Positions 44,871 through 56,900 of a stretch of 64,000 bases of DNA are shown one piece after another. Source of the stretch: Immersiella caudata (Eukaryota > Ascomycota > Sordariomycetes > Sordariales > Lasiosphaeriaceae); the NCBI GenBank assembly GCA_030512335.1, contig JAULSU010000001.1, positions 6,448,001 to 6,512,000 of the forward strand. The letters are read 5' to 3'. The notes under the pieces were generated by a model. That model saw nothing but the letters and a program-made list of their open reading frames with translations, was not told the origin of the DNA and did not search any database. The position numbers and the translations under genes are program-made. Each line of letters opens with the position of its first letter. Positions within the stretch are counted from its first letter, which is position 1.

Positions 44871-46011
44871 GTTTAGCTGAGCAATCTAGAGGAAAACGCT
44901 GTGGTGGTGGCGAGGGATGCTGGTGTTGCCGAGGAAGGGTGACCAGGAAGGCAAAAAATGGCTGGTGTCGAGGAGGGTGATGATGAGCAGCTGGTCAAGC
45001 GGGGAACACGAAAACACCAGGGTAGCTGTCGAGAAGTAACGGCGGTGGCGTCGGAGAAGAGCAACGAGGATGATGTCAAAGAAGAAGAGAAACACCATGG
45101 CGGTCATCAGGGAAGGAACGATGACGATGGCATTGAAGACGCTAGCCACAGCAATGGACTCTGAATAGACTCGCCGCCAGATACCTAGGTAGCCCAGCTC
45201 TACGCAGCCAGACATACCTAGCCTTAAATCCCAGACCTCTCGTCGGCACTATATAGACTTGTGGTACAATCCCCCTGACTAATTGTACAAGCATCAGTCA
45301 TCCTTTCCCAAAAGGGAAAAAGGCAGACCTCGCCCCTCGTGGGTCTGAGTCCAAGTTCGAATCCTCCTAGGAGAGTCTTTGAAAAGAGACTCTTTCTCAG
45401 AAAGCCTAAAAAGGTAACTGGTTGGGTACCAACATTCGACCAGAGCTGGGTTGTTTCGTACGCTGACCAGAGTAGTCCTCGTGTGAGGCGCCTAGACAGG
45501 GCACTTGCAGAGATGGCCGGCACTTCTTTTTTGGTGGTTTCATCCGGTGGGTTAGATGACCTTTGATGATCCTTGTGGTGGTGTGCTGTGGAGAAGGGGC
45601 TTTGTTTACTTTTTGCCTCCATCTCCAGGCGAGCTCTTCTTCCCGTGACGAGCAACTAATTGGGGGTGTTACTTGGCCCATATCTTTCCTCCATCCTTCT
45701 TTTTCCATCCCGCAGCGATGACGCCCGTAATTGCGATCGTAAAACCCGAGTGAGTCTTGGTGGTTTCGATTTGTTTACTTATCTGTCTCACTCCACAGCG
45801 ACGAGTTAAATTGAACATAGGTCCCTGCGTTCGTTTCTCAATTTCCCATCTTCAATTGCGACTCTGTCGACAAATGTTCGCTCCGATTGACGACCTGTCA
45901 CCTCCTCTGCTCCAAAACCTCCCCCAGACTCTCCCAAAACGCACACCTCTGCTTCTCCCCATCGTCCACCCTCTCCACTGTTGTCAAGTCAGCTCGCAAC
46001 CTTCTAAAAAA
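44871..46011. other. intergenic between convergent DPH6 and carboxylesterase genes
   Basis: The region of 1.14 kb has no supported gene. A minus-strand frame of 143 codons (45224-45655) starts with TTG; its first ATG leaves 131 residues with no recognised feature. A series of hairpins lies at 45258-45404 (listed separately). Confidence 0.5.
45258..45404 (+). other. run of hairpins, possible structured RNA
   Basis: In 147 bases I see: CTTG(3-nt bulge)TACAAT paired with ATTGTACAAG (45258-45291); TTTCCC-AAAA-GGGAAA (45304-45319); CAGACC with GGTCTG (45324-45347); the palindrome CTCCTAGGAG (45364-45373); GAGTCTTT-GAAA-AGAGACTC with a GNRA loop and one G-U pair (45373-45392); and CTTTC-TCA-GAAAG (45392-45404). 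A box-B-like GTTCGAATC occurs at 45355-45363, but no tRNA cloverleaf can be drawn. It could be a degraded tRNA-derived element or a structured 3' UTR. Confidence 0.4.
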
Positions 46012-48178
46012 CTAACCAGGAAGGAAAGCCAGGTGCTTACTCCTACTTCTCCCCGTCTCCAAAGCCATCCTCTCCCCCCGTTCATCCCAGCTCCCCCATT
46101 CGGGGCTCCCCTCTTCCCTGTACACGTTTGGATCCAACGCCCTGACAAAGCTGATCCAGTACTTCATCACCACAGGCACGATCCCACTGTTGTACGTGTA
46201 GTAGCTCCCTCTCGCGTGTCCTCCTATGTTGTCCGGTCCGAAAATCGCAGCCGCTTCGAAGAGATGTGGCACGCCGATGCCAGCAGCGGTGTTTTCATTG
46301 TCGTGGACGTTGTAGCGGTAGGCATAGCGGGACGTGGAATTGCCGAGGTGGTTGAGCACGTTGAGAGAGGGACAAGTGAAGGTGGCCTCGCCGTAGGCCT
46401 GGCTAGCGACGGGGTAGTAGGGTGCGTGCTGGGGAAGGGGAGGAAGTGGATTGGAGTAGGTGGAGAGGATGAGGGAGGTGTGGTTGGGGGTGAGCAGGGG
46501 GTAGTTGTTTGCGAGAAAAGAGGCAACGGCGGAAGGGGAGTCGGTGTTGCCGGGGGCGAAAACGGAGCCCTCGTCGGTATCAGTGCCGAAGAGGACCGGG
46601 ACGGAGACGAAGCGGGATTGCCGGAACAGAGTGTATGGGAGGGAGGGGAGAAAGACACCGTCGATGCAAGGGGTCCAGTAGAAGAGGGGCATTGGGGGGA
46701 GCGAGCGGCCAGGAAATGGCTGGGCGAAGTTGGTGGACTGGAGAGTGGCGGCGGGGAGCGAGCGGAGGCAGGCCATCTGCTCGGAGGAGGGCGAGGCGTC
46801 ACAGCCGGTTTGGCGGAGGACGCGTTCGAATTGGTATTCGAGCTCGGGGACGGTGGGTTGGGCGGGGAAGAAGATGGACTCAGCAACAGCGCCGACGAAG
46901 AGGTTGTCGTTGCGGCCGCCGTAGGCGACCATGTGGAGGGCGACGGAGCCGGCTCCAGCAGAAGCGCCGTGGATGACGACGTGGTCGGGATCTCCGCCGA
47001 ACGTAGCGATGTGCTTCTTCACCCAGTGCAGAAGCATGCGTTGGTCCAGCAAACCGACGTTCAGGTCGCCGTCGCCTCTCACTCGCTCGCTAGCAAGGAA
47101 ACCCCAAAGACCAACGCGGTAGTTGAAGTTGACCACTGTGGTAAGTGTCCGTCAGTTATTCCTCTTAATGGTGTTTTCTAGGCAGTGCAATGTCCCAGGC
47201 GCGCTCGCGTAACGCTCAAGACATCCAACAAAGCCGTGAACAGCCACATCAGGAGCCATACGGCGGAAAGGGGAGACCCACTGACGATATTGTGGCCCGA
47301 CTTGTCCACCACCTCGGCGCCGTTCCAGTTGGCGTTCGTGAGCGAGATGTACCCTCCACCCCCGATGAACACCCATACCGGCAGCTTCGACTTAGGCGTC
47401 GCCCTTGATGGGGTCCATACGTTGACGAACAGACAGTCCTCATCAACACCATAAGCAGGATATCCCATTCCCAGACCAAAGCATATCGGCGGCAACTGAA
47501 CGGCATCAGCATGTCTTACTTCTTTCTTCTCGCAGAAGACTCACCCACCCTCTTAGCTTCTTGCACCCCTGCTTCCCTCTCTGGCTCAACTGGCGCCCTC
47601 CACCTCAACTCCCCAAGCGGCGCAGCCGCAAAGCGCATCCCAAGGTACGCATCAACTCCGTTCCATAACCTCTCTCCCTCGTACTTGGTATAATCCAAGT
47701 CAACCACCGGTGGTCGCAACGGCTGCCAAGGACAGTTAGAAAGCGTGATACAAACTAGCCAGAACGGCCGCCAGGGCAGGTAGAGGATCATCTTCACAGC
47801 CTACCCCTTCACCATAATCCGAGGACGGCGGAAGGAAGTTGACGAGAGTTATCTACACACCTCCTTCCCAGTCTCACCGCCAAGATGCAGAAACCCCATC
47901 ACGACTGTCAAGCCTACGGCTGTGAGGAATGATGCTGCCCCTAGGAGGACAACTGCATGCCGTCCGCGGCGGCCCCGCAGCCATGATGTTGTCCTACGCC
48001 CGCCCTGCGAGTCGGCAGTTGGCAAGAGAGCGGCGGTTTCGTCATTTTCGAAGTGGTTTTCCTCATCCAGGGATGAAATCCCTCGTGGATTTCCAGACCG
48101 CTCTGGGTCTTGAATTTGGTCTGGGTCCTGGAGGTTTAACTCCGATGCTGAGGTTGAGGCTTGCGACGGGGTTGTCAT
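46012..48178 (-). CDS. type-B carboxylesterase/lipase with predicted N-terminal membrane anchor
   Basis: Exons 48178-47861, 47722-47549, 47495-47282 and 47135-46012 give 609 residues. The catalytic domain is clear: GMRFAAAPLGELRWRAP, then EDCLFVNVWTP, and the nucleophile in HGASAG (Ser294), Glu424 in TDTDEG and His526 in GVPHLFE complete the triad. The N-terminal exon encodes a soluble, acidic 70-residue tail and one transmembrane helix (about 75-97) preceded by WLRGRRGRH, so the protein would be type II with the esterase in the lumen or outside. That exon joins in phase 0 (GETGKE|PLRPPVV) through a 138-bp intron with a CTAAC branch sequence. The alternative is a start at ATG 47791 without the anchor. 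Two donors are GTGGGT. Substrate unknown. Confidence 0.85.
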
Positions 48179-48965
48179 TGTGTACGGCGGGGCATGGCAA
48201 ACGGATACTGGTGTGTATGTACTTGCTGTGTGATTGTCAGTGATACGATCGGCAGTGATAAAGTTGTGGAGCGGGATGCTACGTGAGACTTGAGCGAGAA
48301 GTAGGGTCCCAGGCAAACAGAGTGAGTGCCAGTGAGTGTCGGTGGTGTAAGTAGGTCCCCGCCTCCACCACTCAAGTACCTATTGAGGTTACCCTTGCGA
48401 TTTGAATCAGCGCTGTAGCGTACCTGGGTATCCCAATCAACTTCAGTTCAGGAGAGAACGCAACAAAGCCAAAGCAACACGCAATGCAAAAGAGCAATAG
48501 AAAATGCCGTCTGAAAAAGAAAAATCCACAGGTGAGTGCGCAGTTGAAGGTGAGCAAACGCCCACCTGCCTCCCACCCCGCATTCGACCCCAAACCTCGC
48601 ACGAGACCCGCGGACGGCACAGCAGCTGACCCGAAAACAAGGGTCTCGTTGGAGGATCGACCTCTGCCATCCCTGCATCAGCCCGAACCAAGAAAGCTGG
48701 ACCCTCCAATCTTTCATGAGGATAGAGCATGGGTCCTTAAAATACCTGGGTAGTTTTATCTTCAAGTCCAATTCGACATCATTCATAAAATAACTACGCT
48801 AGGTAGTCTGACTGCTTCAGCTCATCTCAGCATTTAAGGCAGGTAAAATACCATCAGACAAACAACAATACCAGTAGCAAAACTTCATCAGCATCAGCAT
48901 CAGCACCGTGATAACCCCCCCTTCAACCTCAAAAGCCACCATAACCACCCGTTTGCACAACTCTA
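48179..48965. other. intergenic: esterase promoter and DGAT2 3' UTR
   Basis: The 787 bp hold no supported gene. A short CAGCAT/CATCAG repeat at about 48885-48908 was noted. Confidence 0.5.
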
Positions 48966-50881
48966 CTACGCCATAATCGTCATCTCCTCCTTCCTCTCCG
49001 CCGCAAAATCATCCTTGTACCGATCCCACATCTTCCTCAACTCATCCACATACAGCCCATGCAACCTATCCACCTCCCTCATGTCTACCTCGGCCCCGTC
49101 CCTCGCCTGCTTCACATGAATTGGCTTGCCCACTATAATATTCAACGGCCGCCGGTACGGCATCAACCCGACATCGTAGTTAAATATCCCGCGCCCGTGG
49201 AGGAAGGGTAGCGTAAACTTGAGCGTGCGGAGGACGTACATCTGCATGCGACGAATACCAGGGTGAGTTTCCGGGCTGACTTGGTCGTAGAGGTCGTTTT
49301 CGCCAAAGGCGAGGACAGGTACGATATCGGCACCGGTGCGGACGGCTAGCTTGATGAAGCCCTTGCGTTGGGAGAGGACGAGGTGCATTGTGTAGGGTTG
49401 GGCTTCGAGGGACTCGCGGGCGCCGCCGACGACGATGGTTACAGCGCGGCCCATGCCTTCGTCGTTGCGACCGCCCTTGGAGAGGATGTTGGTGATGGAT
49501 TCTTTGGAGACGGATTGGATGCCGAGGGAGAGAATGTACTCGCGGTAGAGGGGGATACGGAAGTTGGAGTCGAGCGTGAGAAGGCTGTTGGTGATGCCCG
49601 GGAATTTCTCAGAGAAGCCGAGGGATTCTGTGGCAAAGGCCGCGAAGGCGCCGTGGGAGATGATGCCGTGCGGGTGGTATCCGAATATGTACTTCCGCGT
49701 CGGAGGGAGGTCGTGGGTTTTGTGTAGACGGGCGGGATAGTAGTTGGCGAAGAACCTCCAGACGGGGAGTCGTCGGAAGCGCTCTGATCGGAAGCGGAGC
49801 CGGCCGTCGGTAGCTGCTTTTGAGAGAAGCATGTGTAAGAGGTAAGGGACAATGATGGGCCAGAATAATGGAATGGCGCAGAGGAAAAAGAATAACGACA
49901 TAGTCCCAGCGATGCTGAGGGAGTGCATAAGCACTGCCATGGTTTGTAGTCTGCGCTTGAACGGAATATTCCAAGGGGCGAACCTGATGCCGTAGGCTCG
50001 GTAGTATGCCCGCTCGCGCTCGCGGCTCTCCCGGTCGTTCTCATCGATCGAGAGTGGAGGGTACTCGTCGTAGCCGGGGAATTTGCCGTCCCCTGCCACG
50101 CTGCCGACTACCGTCTTGTCCTCGTCCGCTTCTCTGAAAGACTCAAGTGCGAATCCGTCGACCTTCGGCTCGCCGAGGTCAGCGAGATCCTCCTGTGTCT
50201 CTGCAGGGCTGTCCATGATGAGGTCCGCTATTGGGCGCTGGCGCGTGTCACCCCTCCGTGTGTCATCCCGAGTGCTCCTCAACCACGTCGCTTCCATCAC
50301 ATTCCCCATGAGTTCGTCCGGCTTATACTCGTCCGTTTTCTGTTCATCCGCTTTATGCTCATCCGTACTATCAACTTCTGCCGCGGCCAGCTCTCGATGG
50401 GCCGCAGCAGCCTGGGGTGGCCTCGCTATTTTCGACGGCGTGCTTCCAGTCTGCGTGGCAGCAGCTTTCCTGCTGGATTCGGGCGTCTTCACAGTATCTG
50501 GTGTCTGGTTTTTCGGTTTGATAGACCTCGTCCGTGTAGGCGTGCTTGCTTTTGGTTCCTAAACACGACGTCCCTCAGTCAGCACACGCTTACCCCATCG
50601 ACGCAATCAAATAGACTCACAACACCCTCGTTCTCTTTATCCGCTTCCTGCCTCAAAGGCATGCTCTTCCCCATATCACCAGCCGGGGTCTCCGCCCTCG
50701 CCGTCTCGTTCGGAGCTGCATTCGCGTCAACAATCCTGAGCACCGGAGCCTGCGAACTCCCTCCCCCTCCACTCTGTTGGCCCGACGCCGTCTTCTTCGC
50801 CTGCGGTTTCTTCCCCTGGGCCTTCTTCTTCCCCTGTGGACGCTTCTGCGCCTGATCCGCCGAGTTCTCCTGATCCGCCAT
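48966..50881 (-). CDS. DGA1: diacylglycerol O-acyltransferase 2 (DGAT2/Dga1 family)
   Basis: Exons 50881-50621 and 50558-48966 (intron 62 bp) give 617 residues. The catalytic region begins near residue 280 with FAPWNIPFKRR, then a hydrophobic hairpin (about 303-330), the YHPHG signature (His382), and further blocks including VGGARESLEA, RKGFIKLA and VPVLAFGEND. This is the DGAT2 fold, which makes triacylglycerol from diacylglycerol and acyl-CoA at the ER and lipid droplets. The first 279 residues are far longer than the usual N-terminus (tens of residues): Lys/Gln/Ala-rich, then Glu/Asp-rich with an EHKADEQKTDEYKPDE repeat. That part carries no recognised domain and is likely disordered. It could regulate localisation. 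Confidence 0.93.
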
Positions 50882-52116
50882 ATCTGCCTATCTCTTCCAC
50901 AGCAATCCAAGAGAGTAGCTACCTACCTGGCTCGTCGGAGAAACTGTCCATGACGGACAATATAAGGGGCAACCAAAACGCGGACCTGGCGCGCGAATCT
51001 AGAACCCGCGCCGGACTGGAATGAGGCGCGCGCCCCAAAAGTTTAATCGGAACGTATGTAAGGTATGTTGCGATTAGACTCGTTTCGCGCACGCGGAAGG
51101 CGCCGCTCGGGAAATGCTTCGATTCCGGGGCGAAGTGCTTGAAGGGTATTTCATTTATTCAAGAGGACAGCGAAATACGCGGCGACAGCAGCGCAGAGAA
51201 AGAAGCCATGCTGCGCGCTCTCGGGTAGATAGACCACTGTTCGTCGTCGCCTTTCGCGAGGGAGCCAGCGCAGCGCAGGGATAATCGATGATGCGAAGGT
51301 TCGAAGGGCCGCGCCCAGCCGAGGGTTATTCCTTGATGACGTCCACGGTGGGGTCACCTTGGCTCCCCTGCTGCCTTCCGCATTTCACTCCACCAGGGCC
51401 TCTGATAACGAAGCTCGTGGACCGTAGAACAGCGTGGTAGCCAGACTGTTAAAAACTGTGTTCTACGGAATATAATATGATGAGCTTTTCAACATCTGCG
51501 CAACTGCGTGCTTCACAACTTGGCGACACAAAATTCCAACTCTTGGCTTTTGTAAACACAACCTGGACCATGGACGCCGGATGCAAGAGGCCTACCTCTT
51601 TTACTCTTCAAAACACTCTCGATATCACAGTACCCTATGTCGCTCGCGCCAAACCACGTTCGTATAGTACAAACAGTAAAGTATCCTCAGCGTCTTGTCC
51701 CATGGTAGTCGCTTGCCTTCGTCCACCCGTCCATCGCATTCAAGCCATCCGACCGTAACGTCATGTGGCAACGCGATTTGCCTACCGTTGTTGCAAATCT
51801 CACAACTATCAAAGGACACGCCGACCCAGCCCCAGTCCCAAGAGATAAAAATGAAACTAGGAGGAAGACCACAACGAGAGAAATGAAGTGCCTCCTCCGA
51901 TCATGGTTCAAATTCAGTCACCACCCGACCAAGTTCCAAAGGAAAAACCCGCTTGCTTTTAAAACCAGGGTAGCCTTCGCCCCCCTGAGCGCCAGTTGCG
52001 CCATTAAACGTACCCTGATGCCGTCCCCGCCGTGGGAACAAAACTCCCAGTCAAACCGCTGTTTCCGATTCCTCGTATTCGAACCTCGTAGAAAACACAC
52101 GACGGCACCCAGAGAC
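50882..52116. other. intergenic: DGAT2 promoter and 3' UTR of the C2H2 gene
   Basis: The 1.2 kb hold no supported gene. Short frames overlap on both strands. Confidence 0.5.
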
Positions 52117-53988
52117 CTACTCTGGGTCCGCCGCGTCCTCCTGAGGGGGGCCAGGCCGCTGCTGGCGAAGAGCAGCTACCTCGGCCTGAAGTGTAGTAAT
52201 GCTGTGGTCTTGTTGAATGATTTTCTCCATGAGCTTTGCCTCCTGTTGTTTTCTAGCCTCCACATCCGCAGTAAGCTTCTTGACCTTGTCCTCCAGGTTG
52301 TGGAAGTACGCCCAGAGACCCGGGTCGCCCGCGAACAGGCTGCTATTTTCTGGGCCAGCACCGTTGCTGGCTTGGCGTACCCCAGCGCCGCTTGAACCAC
52401 GGCCGCGGCCACGACCAGCTGAGGGAACGGCAGCGTTGCCTTCAGGTTGTTTTCCGTCAGCAGGGGGGTACTGGGAGAGCCAGGCTTGCTTGGCCGCTGG
52501 TGACATACCATGCGTGGGCAGCGATAACCCGGATGCCGACTGCTGTGTTGGCGCGCGCTTCTGGCCGGCTTGGTTGTTCTGCGTAGCCCCCGGGCTCAGC
52601 GGTTTCGGGCTCTCGGTCATCCCACTCTGCGAATACATTGATGAGCCCCCGGCACTCAATGGCATCGACGATATGCTCGTGTGCGGCGTGTGGCTGTTGG
52701 GGACGGTGGGCGACGTTGTCGAGCTTGTCGATCCCCGATCGACGTTAGGGGGATACAGCCCCCCGGGGGGGCGAGTACCAGTGGGAGGGTAGGTGTTGGA
52801 GTGATGTGCAAAGCCCTCCTGCCCAGCTTGCCCAGCAACGTGCTGAGCTTTAATGCTTGGCATGGACAATCGTCGGCGCTCCTCCTCCGTCATGCCGGGG
52901 TCGGCGGTGCTGTCGTACAAGACGCCTGCCATAGCCGAGTCGTCACCGTCCGCCGCGCTCCCGTCGAAATCTTCTTCGCCAGCGAAGCTCCCCATGCTAG
53001 TCCGCCTCCCTGCGCAGCCACCCGCTCCTTTACTGTGTCTCGCTAGCGCATCGCCCCGAGCAAACTTCCTATCACACCTAGGGCAGATATGTGGCTTCTC
53101 TCCAGTGTGTAGCTTGCTGTGCCGCTTGAGGTCATGAAGTCGGCGAAAGCGCATTTGACATTGCTGACACAGATAGGGCTTCTCTTGGCTGTGTGTGAGC
53201 AGATGACTCTTTAAGTTGTGGTGTCTGGTAAACTCGGTGTCGCAGTAGGGGCACTTGTGTTTTTTGGATGATGGTGACCGTGGTGCGAGGTCAGGGTGCT
53301 GAGATCCAGTCATGGGGAGGCTCATGCCTCTTTGAGGGGCGCCGGGTCCCGACATGGGCGTTCCAAGGCCTGGGTATGAAAGAGAAGAGGCCGCCTTGTC
53401 CTCCATCGGCGCGTCTGGTTGCTGCGTGTAGCCTCGTCCGTCGACATCCATCGGCCCGGGACTGTGTACGACCTGGCTCTCACCATCCTCCAGGCTCGCC
53501 CCGCTCTCGGCGCTCACGGCGCTTTGCGGGCTGATGTCTTGCATGTCAGAAGAGCCGTCAGTCGGGATGTGAACAGTGCCAAGGGCCCTGGCTGCCGCCG
53601 CCGCCGCCGCCTCAATAGCGGACTGTCCAGCCGGTGGCCCCACGTCTTGGGGCCGGCTCATCGCGGTGGTGGCGCCGGACATGAGCTCGGCGAGAACCTG
53701 GTGCGTCAGGTTCGGACTGGTCTCAGGCGGGCCCTGATCTTGCTCGTCCACCCTCCTCCGCTTCTTCTCGAGGGCCGCTGCGCCAGTGAGCGGGGAATGC
53801 GACTGTCTTGTGTAGCCGACAAGACGGGCAATCTTGGCGGGGGAGAGATCGCCGACGGATGCCGGTGACGGTGTTGGGGTTGTTTCGCGCGTTCTTTTGA
53901 GGGTCCTCGCAAGGTTCGGATCGTCGTGGGCCACCGGCGCGGCTGGCGATTCTGTCGATGGCACGACGAGGGTGTTCTCTGATGCCAT
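52117..53988 (-). CDS. C2H2 zinc-finger transcription factor, three fingers
   Basis: One exon encodes 623 residues from ATG 53988. Three fingers lie at residues 246-266 (CPYCDTEFTRHHNLKSHLLTH), 274-294 (CQQCQMRFRRLHDLKRHSKLH) and 302-325; the third ends ARHSKGAGGC, so it is C2HC rather than C2H2. The N-terminal half has KRTRETTPTPSP and KKRRRV basic signals, a poly-Ala run and Asp/Glu patches. The C-terminus has a coiled coil (about 560-605, VKKLTADVEARKQQ). It probably acts as a DNA-binding regulator in the nucleus and may dimerise through the coiled coil. I do not recognise a named ortholog. Its start faces the 5.2-kb gene-poor stretch shared with the SUN-family gene. Confidence 0.85.
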   Translation of the reverse strand: MASENTLVVPSTESPAAPVAHDDPNLARTLKRTRETTPTPSPASVGDLSPAKIARLVGYTRQSHSPLTGAAALEKKRRRVDEQDQGPPETSPNLTHQVLAELMSGATTAMSRPQDVGPPAGQSAIEAAAAAAARALGTVHIPTDGSSDMQDISPQSAVSAESGASLEDGESQVVHSPGPMDVDGRGYTQQPDAPMEDKAASSLSYPGLGTPMSGPGAPQRGMSLPMTGSQHPDLAPRSPSSKKHKCPYCDTEFTRHHNLKSHLLTHSQEKPYLCQQCQMRFRRLHDLKRHSKLHTGEKPHICPRCDRKFARGDALARHSKGAGGCAGRRTSMGSFAGEEDFDGSAADGDDSAMAGVLYDSTADPGMTEEERRRLSMPSIKAQHVAGQAGQEGFAHHSNTYPPTGTRPPGGLYPPNVDRGSTSSTTSPTVPNSHTPHTSISSMPLSAGGSSMYSQSGMTESPKPLSPGATQNNQAGQKRAPTQQSASGLSLPTHGMSPAAKQAWLSQYPPADGKQPEGNAAVPSAGRGRGRGSSGAGVRQASNGAGPENSSLFAGDPGLWAYFHNLEDKVKKLTADVEARKQQEAKLMEKIIQQDHSITTLQAEVAALRQQRPGPPQEDAADPE

Positions 53989-56900
53989 CCGTGTCGTCGA
54001 CCGAGTCAGTTGAAGCCTCCCAGGCAGTTACCTCCTCTCACTTGCTGTCTCGGATCGCAGGTCACCGGCGGGCGCGAGGCATCGCCAAGTGATGATGATG
54101 GAAGGGTAGAGGCGTCGGCGGTGTGGCTGATGATCGTGGCGAGAGCTCCGGATCGCGGGTGAGCCACGAGCACTGCGGAACCAATATTGGGAACTAAAGA
54201 TAGGAAATAAAATCAAAGAATATGCTGCATCTACTCTTGGATATTGTACACCGGTTCAATTGCGTACAAACGATGCAGATTGCACTCCTGCGGTAGTGTT
54301 CTCGGTATGCCTTGGGTGAAGAGCCTCAATGAAGGCGAGGACTGGAAGGAGGCGCCGCAGTTCGAGGAAAGGCAGCCAGCGAGGGAGGTGGGGACTGATG
54401 GAAAAGGCAAGAAAGCAAGCTGGGGCTCTTCACCAGCTGGCAAGCAAACGTCGCCGACGCAGCACACCAAGTGTGGATCTACCGATACGGGACAGCCCAC
54501 CATCAGAGAGCGCTGTTAGCCGGTACTTGCGCGTCCCGTCCAACCCAGCCACTCAATCCTCCAGAGGCTGACTTTCGAGCCCAGCCCCACCACAGACTTC
54601 ATCACCTCAGTTTTCCAGTGCTCACTCATCATCGCTGGCTGGTTCCAGCCTATGAAGGCCCGCTATCGGCGAGAGCAAGCGACAAGAGCCCTCAGCTGAA
54701 GAGCTGAATGGCGCCTTTACGATGGTCTCCGGTTGGCCGGCGTGGCGTCCTGGGCCCGGACCACCCCAGCCAACACACCCAGCCCACAGCCTGGTGTGGC
54801 AGGGACTGGGAGCTTTGCAAACGAACTGTCTCGTCTGGGAGCAAGGCTGCTGAGAGCGATTGCCGACTTTCAACGACAATTTTCCTGGAAATGTACTAGG
54901 CAGCACATTGCCCCGCCGTCGCACTCGGGCAGGATCATATCGAGGAAACATCAGGCTCAATCAATTCAATCACCGCATATATACAGAGGGCAACGTGCAG
55001 CGTTGCGAAGCTGCGCAAAAAGTCTGCATTAGTATGCCCACCGGGGAGCTGACGCCTCACAGAGCACATCGGAACAGGGGTGTAAGCAGAGACAGTGGCT
55101 GTGTTGTCGTAGCGGGCTCCGCGTTCGATCCACCAAGTGGCTGCCGCGCGAGCTGAGGAGGGCATCTTGGCAGGTCACTCCTTAACAAGCAGTGGCGCAA
55201 CCACCGAGGCCCATCCTCTTCCTACTCCCAGCGTGTGATGGCCGTCTTGGGGCGAGTCCAACCGGCCGTGAAGGTAGCCCCGATGAGGGTTTTGTGCTAC
55301 GATATGTCTTACCTGGAGGGCATTCGCATCGGAGAACTGCGGGGCTGGTCTGGAGGCAATGGACCAGTGAGGCTCTTGGTTGTCGAGCCCGCATAATGAT
55401 CCTCGTTCATCCGAGGCACTGAGTCCATCAGATGAGCTGCTCCCGGATTTTCGACAAAGTCAGCGGCTCACGGACCTGGTTTCTGGCACACAAAGTCGCT
55501 GAAACCCGGAGAATTCCTTGCGAAGATCACCACGTCGTGATGCTTCCGCGGCTGTCAATGCTTGCCAAGACCACTCTTGACGTCAAGAATGACAAGAACA
55601 GCCACAAGCAGTTCGATTTGACATGTGCAAAATTCATGGGCTGCTAGTGTTGGAATCGCAAGATATTTGATCAGATAGACTTGGTTCAGAGGCTCCGAAC
55701 TGGGCTGCGGCTCAAGAGCGGCTCAAGAGCGGCACATAGCACCATATTCGGGCTTCGCAAAGAGTGTAGTTCGCCATTGTTCAGACATAAGTTCACTTCG
55801 CAGTTGACCTTGACTTCCCTACTCCGCGGATTGGGGACATTGGTCTATTGTCCTCGATTGTCGTCAGAGTCCCTGCACCTGGTGATCCCCCAGCTGTGGG
55901 TCCAATCCCCTTACCACCCCAACAACAACGTCTGTGGCAATAACAACACCACATCGCAAGCCAAAGACTAGAGGACACACTAGTGTAGCAGAACGGTCAT
56001 CTAGTTTTGAAAGGTTCGGCCACCGCAGCCGTCGCGAATAGCATGCACCAGCTCTCCCTGCATTCCCTACCTAACATAGAAAAGGGATAAACTCTACTAC
56101 AACGTAGCCGATGGTTCGAGTATCACCGCTCCTCGGCCCGTCACCCTTATCTACGCAGCAGCAATTTTGTTAAGACGCCGAATACAGCCACAGTGGTAAT
56201 CAGAGCCCCCATTGGTTATGGTTGGGAGACTACACACTGTTCTCCCCGCATGCCTTCGGTTTTCCACAGCACGCCCCTGGTAAACCCGGAGACAGTTCCA
56301 TGATACTGATGTGTACGTTGGCTAAGCAGCCCTGATCGTAGCTAAACTCGAAAATTGATCAACGGATTGAGGCGTTGCGACGATCCGACAAGAGTTGATC
56401 GAGGCAGGTGGCCTTTGGCGTATATGTAGAAGCACATATCAAGACCCCTTTAGTGGCGAAACACAGCTGTCAGGGTCGCTCTGTTACCACTATTTATCCC
56501 AAGACCAGCAAATCCCTTTCTCAGACGGTAGCTGAAGTCCCATTCTTCGTGCTCGCCATTAACAGGAAAAGCTCTGCCACCAAGTCCCGACCTTGGTGGC
56601 CTTTGCTGAGCGTTCTGACTTTGCTGAGACATAGGTTCAGACACTCTGCCCTCCGCCCCTACCACGGCGACCACAGCCAGTCAAATGTAGATTTTTTACT
56701 CTAGGTGATTATAATTATAGTGCTGAAAACCTTTAAACCAGGCAGTGAGTGCTTTGAGTAGGAACTCCTGGGTTTGGTTCAACTGAGAATTTCTGAGCAA
56801 TAGCCTGCCGTGGGACAGGATCCACCAGAAGGATGCTCTGTGGTTGCGGCGCTGCACCACACAGGATGGGCCAATTCTTGATACTCGATGTTTTCCGTCG

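Noticed and set aside
45355..45363. GTTCGAATC, a tRNA box-B match
   Set aside because: The flanking five bases do not pair, no box A or acceptor stem is found, so no tRNA is called.
45224..45655. 143-codon minus-strand frame between DPH6 and the esterase
   Set aside because: The start is TTG, it covers the hairpin run, and it resembles no protein.
47516..47797. Esterase start within a frame open from 47797
   Set aside because: 47797 is GTG; the stretch 47723-47791 is better explained as intron because a CTAAC and CAG acceptor immediately precede the conserved PLRPPVVDL segment.
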